Part shown: positions 26,560 to 36,345 of the stretch, piece after piece
How the letters are laid out: every line of letters begins with the position of its first letter
Position numbering within the stretch: position 1 is the stretch's first letter
From: CAVSUZ01 sp963834715
Lineage (GTDB): Bacteria; Pseudomonadota; Alphaproteobacteria; Acetobacterales; Acetobacteraceae
DNA: 64,000 nucleotides
Assembly: GCA_963834715.1 (NCBI GenBank)
Contig: CAWIDE010000002.1
Coordinates: forward strand, 124,001 to 188,000
Reading direction: 5' to 3'
Position numbers and translations under genes: made by a program
Notes under the pieces: model-generated
The model's database searches: none
Told to the model about the DNA's origin: nothing
The model's input: only the letters and a program-made list of their open reading frames with translations

Positions 26560-28460
26560 CTGGGCCGGGTTAGCGGGCCGTAGCTGCCACGGCACCAGCG
26601 ACACGACGATGTTCTAACCGCCGTCCCGAAGCAGGCGGGTCCGCAGTAGCCGCTCGCGGCCCTTGTGCATCAGATAGCCCCACCACCTGCCCTCGACGAG
26701 TTCGGGCAGGATGACATGATCGCGCGCCCCGGCGACCGGCGGTTCACGTCCTCGATGGCACGCAGCAGCGGCGCGGTCATGCTGCGGAATTCGGATGAGG
26801 CCAATCGAAGCTTCGGTGGGTTCAAGCCCATCTGAACGGCAGGCTGCTCGACGAACTCGTGCCAGTCTGACTCAGCCGTGCGTGCAGGTCCTCCACGTCC
26901 GGGCCTTCCAAATCTGTGATGTGCAGGGCCGTGACCTCGGGGGAGAGGCGGAGCGCGTATTCCACAGCCTTGCGCGCGCACTGGTCCCATCTCTTGATCG
27001 GTACCAGGACCGCCGGGGGTTCATGCTGCCGGAGATTGATGCAGCGAAGACTGCCGTGCAGGACCTGCCGGTCGAGGTCATCGTAGTAGCGCCGCACCGC
27101 CCGCAGAAGGACGATCGTGCAAGGAATTACGATGACCGTCAGCCAGGCGCCCTCCACGAACTTGGCGGCCAGAATGATGACGAGCGCCAAGCCGGTGGCG
27201 ACCGCGCCTAACCCATTGATGGCCAGCTTCGTATGACTCGTCCGGCTGCCGCGGTGTTCAGCGCGCCGCCAATGGGCCGCCATGCCCGCCTGGGAGGGTG
27301 TAAAGGCGAGAAAGGCCCCAACCGCGAAGAGCGGGATCAGGCGATCGGTGATGCCGCCAAACGCGATGAGCAGGCTGCCGGCTGCGACCGCAAGGAACAG
27401 GATGCCGAAAGAATAGACAAGACGCCGGCCTGGAACGGCAAAGGGGCGTGGAAGAAAACCGTCCTCGGCCACGAGATGGCACACTCGAGGAAAATCCACG
27501 AAGCTGGTGTTGGCCGAAAGGCAGAGCACGGCAAGCACGCTTCCGATTGTGACGTAATAGAACCAGCCACGCCCGTAGACTGCGCTGACCAGCTGCGAGA
27601 GGACGCTCTGGTACCCTGGCTTCGTCTCATCCATCGCCATCACGCCGTAAGCCTGGGCGACATGGGCGATGCCCAGCAGCAGCAGTCCCAGAATGACGAC
27701 GATGGCGAGGAGGGTGCCATGGGCGTGCCGTACTCTGGGACGCCGTTGCTGACTGCCTCCACCCCGGTCATGGCGGTGCAGCCGCTGGCGAAGGCGCGCA
27801 GCAACAGCCAGAGCGTCACCGCCTCTGTCGGCTGGCAATCGTGGGCGGGTGGACCACAGGAGAGGGATGCCCGCCGGCGGACATCGTCTTGTACACGCCC
27901 CAGGCAAGGACGATGCCGAGGCTGGCGATGAAGGGATAGGTCGGCAACGCCCATGCCGAGCCGGACTCGCGCGTGCCACGCAGATTCATCACGGTGATCA
28001 CGGCGAGGATGCCGAGGCAGAGCCAGAGCGTGCAGAAGTGTAAGGCTGGGATAGCGGACGTCAGGGCGCCCACACCCGCCGAAATGGCCACCGCAACATT
28101 CAGCACGTAATCCACCATCAGCGCCGCAGCCCCCAGAAGATCGGCGTTGATACCCAGGTTATTCTTCGCGACGATGTAGGAACCGCCGTTGTTCGGATAG
28201 GCTTCGATGGTCTGCCAGTACGAGAAGCAAAGGATCGCCAGCAGGAGCAGGATCACCCAGGTGATCGGACCGATATGCGCGAGCCCTGCCGCTCCGGTAG
28301 CGGCCAGAATGGTTAGCGCGGCCTCCGGGCCGTACGCCGCTGACGCGAGCCCGTCGAGCCCCATCGCGGGAAGGCCGGTGAAAACGCCGAGCTTCCGCCC
28401 CTGGGCCTCGCGGTTGGCGACCGGGCGGCCGATCAGCAGCTTCATAAGGGAGAAGGACAT
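26560..28460 (-). pseudogene. APC-superfamily amino-acid permease with multiple frameshifts
   Basis: An amino-acid/polyamine/organocation transporter spread over several frames. The N-terminus at 28460 (MKLLIGRPVANREAQG, then GLASAAYGPEAALTIL) includes the first helices. The frame changes near 27860, 27720 and 26860 and again near 26700. Core helices such as VVILGLLLLGIAHVAQAYG and SLLIAFGGITDRLIPLFAVG are readable, as is a cytosolic C-terminal domain with HITDLEGPDVEDLHARL. A TAG follows LLRDGG near 26612. With four slips plus a stop, real decay is more likely than error here. Confidence 0.7.
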
Positions 28461-28632
28461 GCGCCCAGAACGTGCAGAACGCGCGGACCGTGGCGGTTGA
28501 TCCGGGTCAAAGTGCTGCGCCGCGACCCTGACTGGACGGCCGGTCCTTTTGCCACTGGCTGACAGCGACAGGGCAGCACGTGACCCGAAGCGGCGGCTGC
28601 GCTAAGGGAGCGCCAGCCGGAGTGTAGCACCA

Positions 28633-29841
28633 GTGACCCTTCCCAACAGCTTGCGAACCGGTCCGGATCAGCGGGGCCGGTTCGGAGAGTTCGGCGGCCG
28701 GTTCGTGGCCGAAACGCTGATGCCGCTGATCCTGGAGGTAGAGCAGGCATACAACGCAGCCAAAGCCGACCCGCGCTTCCAGCAGGAATTGAACGGATAC
28801 CTGAAGGACTACGTCGGGCGGCCCAGCCCGCTCTGGTTTGCCGAACGCCTGACCAGAGAGCTCGGCGGCGCGAAAATCTACTTCAAACGCGACGAGCTGA
28901 ACCACACGGGCAGCCACAAGGCCAACAACTGCATGGGGCAGATCCTCCTCGCCCGACGGATGGGAAAAGCCCGCATCATCGCCGAAACCGGGGCGGGACA
29001 GCACGGCGTCGCCACCGCCACGATGTGCGCGCTCTTTGGCCTGCCCTGCACCATCTACATGGGCGCGACCGACGTCGAGCGGCAGGCGCCGAACGTCTTC
29101 CGCATGAAGCTGCTGGGCGCCGAGATCAGGCCGGTGACCTCGGGCGCCAGCACGCTCAAGGACGCTATGAACGAGGCGCTGCGCGACTGGGTCGCGAATG
29201 TCACCAACACCTATTACCTGATCGGCACGGTAGCTGGCCCGCATCCATATCCCGTGATGGTGCGGGACTTTCAGTCCGTGATCGGGGAAGAAGCAAGACG
29301 CCAGTTGCACGAAGCGGAAGGCCGGCTGCCCGATGTCGCGGTCGCTTGCATCGGTGGCGGCTCTAACGCCATGGGCCTGTTTCATCCATTTTTAGACGAT
29401 CCCGTGCGGCTGATCGGGGTGGAAGCAGGCGGGCATGGTATTGAAACGGGGGAGCATGCCGCCAGCCTGACTGGCGGCCGTCCCGGCGTCCTCCACGGCA
29501 ACCGCACCTACCTGCTCCAGGACGACGACGGCCAGATCAAGGAAGCCCATAGCATCAGCGCCGGCCTGGACTACCCTGGCATCGGCCCGGAGCATTCGTG
29601 GCTGCACGATGTCTGTCGGGTGGAATACGTCTCGGCCACTAATCAGGAGGCCCTGGCTGCGTTTCAGTTGTGCACCCGGACCGAAGGGATCATCCCGGCG
29701 CTCGAACCGGCCCACGCCCTCGCCCACGTGGCCAAGATCGCGCCCACCATGCCGCGAGACTCGATCATCCTGATGAATCTTTGCGGCCGAGGCGACAAAG
29801 ACATCTTCACCGTCGCCACCCACCTCGGGGTCAAGCTGTGA
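28633..29841 (+). CDS. trpB: Tryptophan synthase beta subunit
   Basis: A 402-residue PLP enzyme that condenses indole and serine to tryptophan. GRFGEFGGRFVAETLMPL, the PLP-lysine motif HTGSHKANN, ETGAGQHG, and the phosphate loop GGGSNAMGLFHPF are all present. It overlaps trpA (GTGA junction) and leads the run trpB-trpA-accD-folC, a conserved alphaproteobacterial order. TrpF, often the first gene, is absent, and a decayed permease lies upstream instead. Confidence 0.97.
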   Translation: MTLPNSLRTGPDQRGRFGEFGGRFVAETLMPLILEVEQAYNAAKADPRFQQELNGYLKDYVGRPSPLWFAERLTRELGGAKIYFKRDELNHTGSHKANNCMGQILLARRMGKARIIAETGAGQHGVATATMCALFGLPCTIYMGATDVERQAPNVFRMKLLGAEIRPVTSGASTLKDAMNEALRDWVANVTNTYYLIGTVAGPHPYPVMVRDFQSVIGEEARRQLHEAEGRLPDVAVACIGGGSNAMGLFHPFLDDPVRLIGVEAGGHGIETGEHAASLTGGRPGVLHGNRTYLLQDDDGQIKEAHSISAGLDYPGIGPEHSWLHDVCRVEYVSATNQEALAAFQLCTRTEGIIPALEPAHALAHVAKIAPTMPRDSIILMNLCGRGDKDIFTVATHLGVKL

Positions 29842-30659
29842 GCAGAATTGCGGCTCGGTTCGCGGCGCTGCGGCGCGAGGGCCGGGCGGCCCTCATCCCA
29901 TTTATCGAAGCCTACGACCCCGACCCTGCGACCTCCATGGCCCTGCTCCGCGGAATGCCTGGAGCAGGTGCCGATCTGATTGAGATCGGCATGCCGTTCA
30001 CCGACCCGATGGCGGACGGCCCGACGATCCAGGCGGCGGGCAAGCGCGGGTTGAAAGCGGGGGCAACGATGGCCCGGACCTTGGCAATGGTGCGGGATTT
30101 CCGCCGAGAGGACACGACCACCCCGATTATCCTGATGGGTTACCTGAACCCGATCCTGTCCTATGAGCCTGCCCGGTTCTGCAAGGACGCCGCAGTTTCC
30201 GGCGTGGACGGGCTAATCGTCGTGGACCTGCCACCGGAAGAATCCGATCTTCTACTGCCGTCAGCTCGTGCGACGCGGCTCGACGTAATCCGCCTGATCG
30301 CCCCCACCACACACGACCAACGCCTGCCTCTCGTATTGGAGGGAAGCTCCGGCTTCGTCTATTACGTGAGCATCACAGGGATCACCGGGACACGCACCGC
30401 GACCGCGGACCATCTCGCAAAGGCAATTCCAAGAATACGGCGGGTCACTAATTTACCGATCGCGGTCGGGTTCGGCGTCCGCACGCCCGAACAGGCCGCC
30501 ACTGTAGCGAAGATGGCGGATGCGGCGGTCGTTGCCTCGGCGCTGATCGACACTCTCGCCGCACACCTGGACGAACAGGGGCGCGCCAGACCCGTGGCAG
30601 TCCGAGCGGTGCTCGACCAGGTACGAACCTTGGCAGACGGGGTGCGAGACGCACGATGA
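29838..30659 (+). CDS. trpA: Tryptophan synthase alpha subunit
   Basis: A 273-residue TIM-barrel enzyme that releases indole from indole-3-glycerol phosphate and channels it to TrpB. The GTG start at 29838 overlaps the trpB stop by four bases, which decides it over longer frames. The catalytic Glu is in DLIEIGMPFTDPMADGPTIQ, and the second acidic residue in GVDGLIVVDLPPEE. The phosphate site is VGFGVRTPEQA. It overlaps accD by four bases. Confidence 0.95.
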   Translation: MSRIAARFAALRREGRAALIPFIEAYDPDPATSMALLRGMPGAGADLIEIGMPFTDPMADGPTIQAAGKRGLKAGATMARTLAMVRDFRREDTTTPIILMGYLNPILSYEPARFCKDAAVSGVDGLIVVDLPPEESDLLLPSARATRLDVIRLIAPTTHDQRLPLVLEGSSGFVYYVSITGITGTRTATADHLAKAIPRIRRVTNLPIAVGFGVRTPEQAATVAKMADAAVVASALIDTLAAHLDEQGRARPVAVRAVLDQVRTLADGVRDAR

Positions 30660-31525
30660 GTTGGATCACCGAATACGTTCGCCCCAAAATTCAGACGCTG
30701 TTCGCGCGGCGAGAAGTGCCGGACAATCTCTGGCAGCAATGCCCCGGTTGCCAGCAGATGGTGTTCACGCGGGAGCTGATCGCCAACCTGAAAGTTTGCC
30801 CGAACTGCAACCACCACATCCGGGCAACGGCCACGGAACGACTGACCTGGACCTTCGATCCGAACGCCTTCACCCGGATCGAGCTGCCAAGAACGCCGAA
30901 TGACCCGCTGCGTTTCCGCGACGGCAAGCGCTACAGCGAGCGCCTGAAGGAGGCGCGGGAAAAAACCCGCCTCGACGACGCCGTCGCCGTAGCGCACGGC
31001 ACGATCGAGAATGAGCCAGCCGTCGTAGCAGCCATGGAATTCGAGTTCATCGGTGGCTCCATGGGAATCGCGGTCGGCGAGGCCATCGTTGCCGCCGCCA
31101 GGCTGGCGGTGCTGCAGGAGGCGTGCTTGATCGTGTTTACCGCTTCGGGCGGAGCACGCATGCAGGAGGGCGCGCTCAGCCTGATGCAAATGCCGAAGAC
31201 AATCATAGCCGCACGAATGGTGAAGCAGGCCAGCCTGCCATTCATCACCGTGCTGACCGACCCGACCACCGGGGGCGTCACCGCAAGCTTCGCCATGCTG
31301 GGCGATATCCAGATCGCCGAACCAGGGGCACTGATCGGCTTCGCGGGCGCGCGCGTTATCGAACAGACGGTGCGGGAGAAGCTACCCGACGACTTCCAGA
31401 CCGCGGAATACCTCCTTGCGCACGGGATTATCGACATGGTCGTGCCGCGGACGGCGCTGCGGCCGACCCTCGGCCGGATCATCCGGCTCTTGCGCAACCG
31501 CTCGGCGGTCGAGGAGGCCGCCTAG
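30656..31525 (+). CDS. accD: Acetyl-CoA carboxylase carboxyltransferase subunit beta
   Basis: A 289-residue subunit that, with AccA, moves CO2 from biotin to acetyl-CoA in fatty-acid synthesis. The N-terminal zinc ribbon is intact (CPGC near residue 26 and CPNC near residue 45). The crotonase fold follows, with FTASGGARMQEGALSLMQM and TDPTTGGVTASFAMLGDI. Its ATG overlaps the trpA stop. folC follows after five bases. Confidence 0.96.
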   Translation: MSWITEYVRPKIQTLFARREVPDNLWQQCPGCQQMVFTRELIANLKVCPNCNHHIRATATERLTWTFDPNAFTRIELPRTPNDPLRFRDGKRYSERLKEAREKTRLDDAVAVAHGTIENEPAVVAAMEFEFIGGSMGIAVGEAIVAAARLAVLQEACLIVFTASGGARMQEGALSLMQMPKTIIAARMVKQASLPFITVLTDPTTGGVTASFAMLGDIQIAEPGALIGFAGARVIEQTVREKLPDDFQTAEYLLAHGIIDMVVPRTALRPTLGRIIRLLRNRSAVEEAA

Positions 31526-31530
31526 CTCCC

Positions 31531-32805
31531 ATGTCGGACGGCCGGATCGAGGGGATCGTCGCGCGGCTCCACAGCCTTTATCCGCGGCTGATCGATCTCA
31601 GCCTGGGCAGGCTGCGGGAACTGCTGGCGAAGCTTGGGTCTCCGGAGCGGCACCTCCCGCCGGTCATTCACGTTGCCGGAACGAATGGCAAAGGCAGCGC
31701 GTGTGCATTCCTCCGCGCCATGGGTGAGGCCGCCGGATGGCGGGTTCACGTCTATACCTCGCCGCATCTCGTGCGGTTCAATGAACGGATCCGCATTGCC
31801 GGCCGCCTGGTAAGCGACGACGAACTCGCAGCTACGCTGGAGCGGATCGAGCAAGTGAACAGCGGCGCGCCCATTACGGTGTTCGAGGTGATTACGGCCG
31901 CGGCACTATACGCTTTCGCGCAGCATCCAGCGGAGTTGTGCGTGCTGGAGGTTGGTCTCGGCGGACGGGGTGACGCAACGAACGTCATCGAGCGCCCGGC
32001 GGCATGCGCAATTACCTCGATCTCACTCGACCATCGGGAAATGCTGGGCGATACGATCGTCACGATCGCCGGGGAAAAAGCGGGGATTATCAAGCCGGGG
32101 GTGCCTGTCGCTATAGGCGCGCAAACCCCCGATGCACGAATGGTGCTGCTGTCCACCGCGGAACGCGTGGGTGCGCCGGTTTGGCTCCGCAGGCGGGAGT
32201 GGGACATCGATGGCCTGCGCTACTCCGACGGGCAGAGCGAGATCATGCTTGAACCTCTGTCCCTCCCAGGCCCGCACCAGCATGATAATGCGGGAGTTGC
32301 CGTAGCGGCGTTGCGTGCGTCTGGTTTGCCAATTCCCAGCGAGGCAATCGCCCACGGCGCAGCCATGGCCGTCTGGCCCGCCCGCTTACAGCAACTGCAC
32401 GGCGCCTTAGCCCGGATGCTTCCGATGGGATGGGAGCTTTGGCTGGATGGCGGCCATAATCCCGGGGCTGGAGAAGCACTGGCCGCGCATCTGCAAAGTT
32501 GGACGGACCGGCCGGTCCACCTCGTCGTCGGTATGAAAAAGTCGAAGGACGCCTGGCTGTTCCTGCAACCGTTGCTGCCCTACGCGACCTCGGTCTGGGC
32601 AGTCGCCGAGCCTCGGCAGTACCTGGCCTTGCCAGTAACTGACATCGTCGCCGCGTCGGGCGGGATCGCGCACCCTGGCCCTCGGGTAGCGGATGCGCTG
32701 GCCGCGGTCGCGCGGTCTGCCCAGCCGGGCCGCGTGCTGATCTGCGGCAGCCTCTATCTCGCCGGCGAGGTGCTGAAACTGGATGGCCTCGAGCCCATTG
32801 CATGA
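31531..32805 (+). CDS. folC: Folylpolyglutamate synthase / dihydrofolate synthase
   Basis: A 424-residue Mur-ligase-family enzyme that adds glutamate to dihydropteroate and folates. The P-loop VIHVAGTNGKGSACAFLRAM, TSPHLVRFNERIRI, LEVGLGGRGDATN and SLDHREMLGDT are all typical. The start is set at 31531, five bases after the accD stop; a longer open frame exists inside accD but does not match the family. Its stop faces the CHAD gene, 7 bases away on the other strand. Confidence 0.95.
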   Translation: MSDGRIEGIVARLHSLYPRLIDLSLGRLRELLAKLGSPERHLPPVIHVAGTNGKGSACAFLRAMGEAAGWRVHVYTSPHLVRFNERIRIAGRLVSDDELAATLERIEQVNSGAPITVFEVITAAALYAFAQHPAELCVLEVGLGGRGDATNVIERPAACAITSISLDHREMLGDTIVTIAGEKAGIIKPGVPVAIGAQTPDARMVLLSTAERVGAPVWLRRREWDIDGLRYSDGQSEIMLEPLSLPGPHQHDNAGVAVAALRASGLPIPSEAIAHGAAMAVWPARLQQLHGALARMLPMGWELWLDGGHNPGAGEALAAHLQSWTDRPVHLVVGMKKSKDAWLFLQPLLPYATSVWAVAEPRQYLALPVTDIVAASGGIAHPGPRVADALAAVARSAQPGRVLICGSLYLAGEVLKLDGLEPIA

Positions 32806-32812
32806 GGTTCGC

Positions 32813-33724
32813 CTACCAGCACTGCCCTGCCGCGTGCAGCTTGCGCCATGGTTTCGCCAGCCGCCGGCGGGCCGCTTCGCCCCGCCGCTCCGCCCAGCCG
32901 GTGATAGCCGCTGCCGCTTCCGAGAGCCCTGCGTTGGAGGTGTTCTGCACCAGTTCGTTAGCCAGATGTGCAGTCCACTTGCCATCGTTGACGTGGCCCA
33001 GCAATTCTTGAAGCTCCCGAGCAGGTTTCAGGAAGCGCTTGACCTTCTTGCGCCCTAGCACCGGGGCTAGGAACTCCACCCCATAACGCAGGTTCTTTAT
33101 GGCCTTCCGCAACTCGTGCAGCTCAGGCCGGGTAAGCCCGTCTAAGTCCCTCCCGCGCTTAGCCACTTTGCGGTGCAACTTGTCGAGGAGCTTGGGGGCA
33201 AGTTCAGCGGCCGGGTCGTGCAGCGATTTCTTGCCTGAGGGTCGCCCGTCATAAGGCACTTCGTCGGGAAGCCGGAAGAGCTCAGAAAGCACATCACCTA
33301 TTTCTGGCTGTCGCAGGGCAGCAGCAACTGCCTCGTGGGCGCGCGACCGTACCGGATCGGTGACACCCTCCAACTGCCACACGCGTTCCTCAGGCATTTC
33401 AGACGCAGCCGCGGTAAGCGCCTCGGTCACGAACACATCGCAATCCCGGGCCGTCCCGACCAGACGCCCCAGATCGCGTAGCCGCTTGCGCAAACGTGAG
33501 GCCGGCTCTTGGGGCAACAGCGGCCGGAAAAGCAGTAAAGCGGCGCGCAGGCGGCGGATCGCTACCCGGAGCTGGTGCACACCCTCAACATCACCGGCGG
33601 AGGCCGGCACGAAGTTCTCGCGGCAGTGATCCAGCGCTGAATGCAGAATGTGCCGGAAAGCACCCGCACCGGAAACATCGGCGCCGTAGTTCAGTTCATC
33701 GGCGCGTCGAGCGACGATATCCAT
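32813..33724 (-). CDS. CHAD domain protein
   Basis: A 303-residue all-helical protein with the CHAD hallmark of conserved His and basic residues: VEGVHQLRVAIRRLRAALLLFRPLL, then GTARDCDVF, and later RPELHELRKAIKNLRYGVEFL. CHAD domains bind polyphosphate, and members often accompany CYTH triphosphatases or polyphosphate granules; no CYTH domain is fused here. It is probably cytoplasmic and basic. It stands alone, convergent with folC. Confidence 0.9.
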   Translation of the reverse strand: MDIVARRADELNYGADVSGAGAFRHILHSALDHCRENFVPASAGDVEGVHQLRVAIRRLRAALLLFRPLLPQEPASRLRKRLRDLGRLVGTARDCDVFVTEALTAAASEMPEERVWQLEGVTDPVRSRAHEAVAAALRQPEIGDVLSELFRLPDEVPYDGRPSGKKSLHDPAAELAPKLLDKLHRKVAKRGRDLDGLTRPELHELRKAIKNLRYGVEFLAPVLGRKKVKRFLKPARELQELLGHVNDGKWTAHLANELVQNTSNAGLSEAAAAITGWAERRGEAARRRLAKPWRKLHAAGQCW

Positions 33725-33776
33725 TTTGGGATTTTAGAGCGATCGCGTTTCGGTGGAAAGCCAGCGGCCCGACGGA

Positions 33777-34334
33777 TTAGACGCGGAGATGATGTGGAAT
33801 TCGCATGCCGAGCCGCACGGGCACGTGCCACACCTCGCGCACTTGCCGCAGCGGACGAAAGCCCGCGCGCAGATAAGTCGGCAAGGCGCGCGGATGGTCC
33901 GCGGTGCATGTGTTGACCGTCATACCCCTGGCACCTGATCGCCAGGCCAGGTCAATCGAGTTGCGGAGAAAGGCGAACCCGATGCCCGTCCCTACCGCAT
34001 GGGGCAGCAGACCGAAATAAGATAGATTTACGTCCGGCCATGGGCGTGCATCGAGCTCGAAAAAACCTGCCGGTTCGCCGGCACGGTAGAGCACGTGGAT
34101 CGACACCGCGGGATCGCGTAAAAGCGCGTCCAACTCCGAATCCGCCATGGTCCGGCGCAACCACCAGACGTAGTCCGCGCCAACTGTATCATACAAATAA
34201 CGATAAAACGGTACGGTGCATGAAGCCGCCGGGATCACCTGATTTCCGGCGGGAAGGGACGGAGCCGCTGCGACCGGCGGATGGTCCATCCGCAGAAAGG
34301 TCACCGAGACTGTTACACGCTCCGTTGGTTCCAT
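33777..34334 (-). CDS. GNAT-family N-acetyltransferase
   Basis: A 185-residue acyltransferase-fold protein. The acetyl-CoA region is LSYFGLLPHAVGTGIGFAFLRNSID (the Q/R-x-x-G-x-G/A position reads VGTGIG), followed by TVNTCTADHPRALPTYLRAGFRPL, the usual GNAT strand 6-7 ending. The substrate is unknown. The start at 34334 is the longest; an internal Met at residue 16 is also possible. It lies 21 bases downstream of the rpoD stop's far side, on the same strand. Confidence 0.83.
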   Translation of the reverse strand: MEPTERVTVSVTFLRMDHPPVAAAPSLPAGNQVIPAASCTVPFYRYLYDTVGADYVWWLRRTMADSELDALLRDPAVSIHVLYRAGEPAGFFELDARPWPDVNLSYFGLLPHAVGTGIGFAFLRNSIDLAWRSGARGMTVNTCTADHPRALPTYLRAGFRPLRQVREVWHVPVRLGMRIPHHLRV

Positions 34335-34355
34335 CCGGGGTTTATAGCCCGGAGT

Positions 34356-36296
34356 TCAGTCATCCAGGAAGCTTCGCAGCTTCCGGCTCCGACTGGGATG
34401 CTTCAGCTTGCGCAGGGCCTTCGCCTCGATCTGGCGAATCCGCTCCCTGGTGACATTGAACTGCTGCCCGACTTCCTCCAGCGTGTGGTCGGTGTTCATG
34501 CCGATCCCAAAGCGCATGCGCAGCACGCGTTCCTCACGCGGAGTCAGGCTGGACAGGATGCGCGTGGTGGCTTCTCGCAGGTTGGCCTGCACGGCGGCAT
34601 CCAATGGGATAATGGCGGTCTTGTCCTCGATGAAGTCGCCGAGGTGGCTGTCCTCCTCGTCGCCGATCGGGGTCTCCAGGCTGATCGGCTCCTTGGCGAT
34701 TTTCAGGACCTTGCGAACCTTCTCAAGCGGCATACCGAGCTTCTCGGCCAGCTCCTCCGGCTGCGGCTCCCGGCCAATCTCGTGCAACATCTGCCGGCTC
34801 GTGCGAACCAGCTTATTGATCGTCTCGATCATATGCACGGGAATACGGATGGTGCGTGCCTGATCGGCTATGCTCCTGGTAATGGCCTGTCGGATCCACC
34901 AGGTCGCATAAGTGCTGAATTTATAACCGCGGCGATACTCGAACTTATCGACCGCCTTCATCAGCCCGATATTGCCTTCCTGAATAAGATCAAGGAACTG
35001 CAAACCGCGGTTCGTGTACTTCTTTGCGATAGAAATCACCAGGCGCAGGTTCGCCTCGATCATCTCTTTTTTTGCTCGCGCGGAATCCCGTTCACCGCGG
35101 CTTACCGTGGCATAAACCCGGCGGAACTCGCTGATCGGCAGGCCCGCGTCGTTCGCAACCGCGGCAATCTGGTTGCGGATTTCCTGGATCGGATCGGCAT
35201 CCTTGCCGGCAAAGATTTTCCACCCCCTGCCCGACAACCTGGCAACCTTCTCCAGCCAGTTGGGATCCAGCTCGCTCCCACGATACTGGGTCAGGAATTC
35301 CTCGCGGTTGACCTTGCAGGATTCCGCCATACGCAAAAGCTGGCCTTCCAGCCCGGTCAGCCGCTGATTAAGCTCCTTGAGCTGCGTCACCAGCTCCTCG
35401 ATGCGATTATTATGCAGCCGGACCTGCGCCACCTTGCTGACCAGTTCCTCCCGCACCTTCTCATAAGTTTTCTCGGAACGTGCGTTGACCTCCTCGCCGC
35501 TGGTCATCGTCTCCAGCCGGCGAGACTGAAATTTCTGCAGCTTCTTATAAAGTCCTTCGATTTCCTCGAAGGTCGCCAGCACCTCGGGCTTCAGCTTTTC
35601 CTCAAGCGCGGACAAAGACAACCCGACACCCTCCGCGTCTTCGTCCTCCATCTCGTCTATACCGTCCATCGTGCTGCCATCTGCACTGGGTTCGGTCGGA
35701 GGCCCTTCGCCGTTCGCGCCGCCGCCGCCCGAAGTAGCTTCCAGGTCGATGATGTCGCGCAGCAGCATGCGGCCGGCCTTGAGCTGGTCCTGCCAGGAAA
35801 TGATCGCCCTGAACGTCAAGGGGCTTTCGCACAACCCGCCGATCATCATGTCGCGGCCGGCCTCGATGCGTTTGGCAATGGCGATCTCGCCCTCGCGCGA
35901 CAGCAGTTCCACCGACCCCATCTCACGCAGGTACATCCGCACCGGGTCGTCAGTTCGCCCGACGCTCTCCTCGTCGATGTTGCCGGTCTGCTCTTCTTCC
36001 GCCTCCTCGCCGCCCTTTTCGGCCTTCGGGGCGATCACCTCCCCGTCCTCCTGCTCCTCACTCTCCACCACCTGGATGCCCATCTCATTCAGGCCGGACA
36101 TAACGTCCTCGATCTGCTCGGAGCTGTTCTGTTCTGGCGGAAGAACGGTATTCAGCTCGTCGAAAGTAATGTATCCGCGCTCCTTGCCCTTCGCGATCAG
36201 CCGCTTCACAGCGGCCGACTGCACGTCGAGCAGTGTCGTCTCCACATCCTGCTCTACGGTCGCGGTATCGGCGGCGGCGGCGGTTTTTGTGGCCAT
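34356..36296 (-). CDS. rpoD: Primary RNA polymerase sigma factor (sigma-70)
   Basis: A 646-residue housekeeping sigma. Region 1.1 is at the N-terminus (AVKRLIAKGKERGYITFDEL), then RTDDPVRMYLREMGSVELLSREGE (1.2). Region 2 has IQEGNIGLMKAVDKFEYRRGYKFSTYATWWIRQAI split over its helices. Region 4 contains EERVLRMRFGIGM and the helix-turn-helix TLEEVGQQFNVTRERIRQIE. Length and acidic insert are normal for alphaproteobacteria. It follows dnaG by 49 bases in the classic macromolecular-synthesis order. Confidence 0.97.
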   Translation of the reverse strand: MATKTAAAADTATVEQDVETTLLDVQSAAVKRLIAKGKERGYITFDELNTVLPPEQNSSEQIEDVMSGLNEMGIQVVESEEQEDGEVIAPKAEKGGEEAEEEQTGNIDEESVGRTDDPVRMYLREMGSVELLSREGEIAIAKRIEAGRDMMIGGLCESPLTFRAIISWQDQLKAGRMLLRDIIDLEATSGGGGANGEGPPTEPSADGSTMDGIDEMEDEDAEGVGLSLSALEEKLKPEVLATFEEIEGLYKKLQKFQSRRLETMTSGEEVNARSEKTYEKVREELVSKVAQVRLHNNRIEELVTQLKELNQRLTGLEGQLLRMAESCKVNREEFLTQYRGSELDPNWLEKVARLSGRGWKIFAGKDADPIQEIRNQIAAVANDAGLPISEFRRVYATVSRGERDSARAKKEMIEANLRLVISIAKKYTNRGLQFLDLIQEGNIGLMKAVDKFEYRRGYKFSTYATWWIRQAITRSIADQARTIRIPVHMIETINKLVRTSRQMLHEIGREPQPEELAEKLGMPLEKVRKVLKIAKEPISLETPIGDEEDSHLGDFIEDKTAIIPLDAAVQANLREATTRILSSLTPREERVLRMRFGIGMNTDHTLEEVGQQFNVTRERIRQIEAKALRKLKHPSRSRKLRSFLDD

Positions 36297-36345
36297 TCGC
36301 TACGGCTCTCCAGCTTCGTCTATCATTCGCGCCCCTGGTTGGCGG

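Noticed and set aside
31123..31530. Upstream-extended start for folC inside accD
   Set aside because: The extension is an out-of-frame reading of accD; the family start lies five bases after the accD stop.
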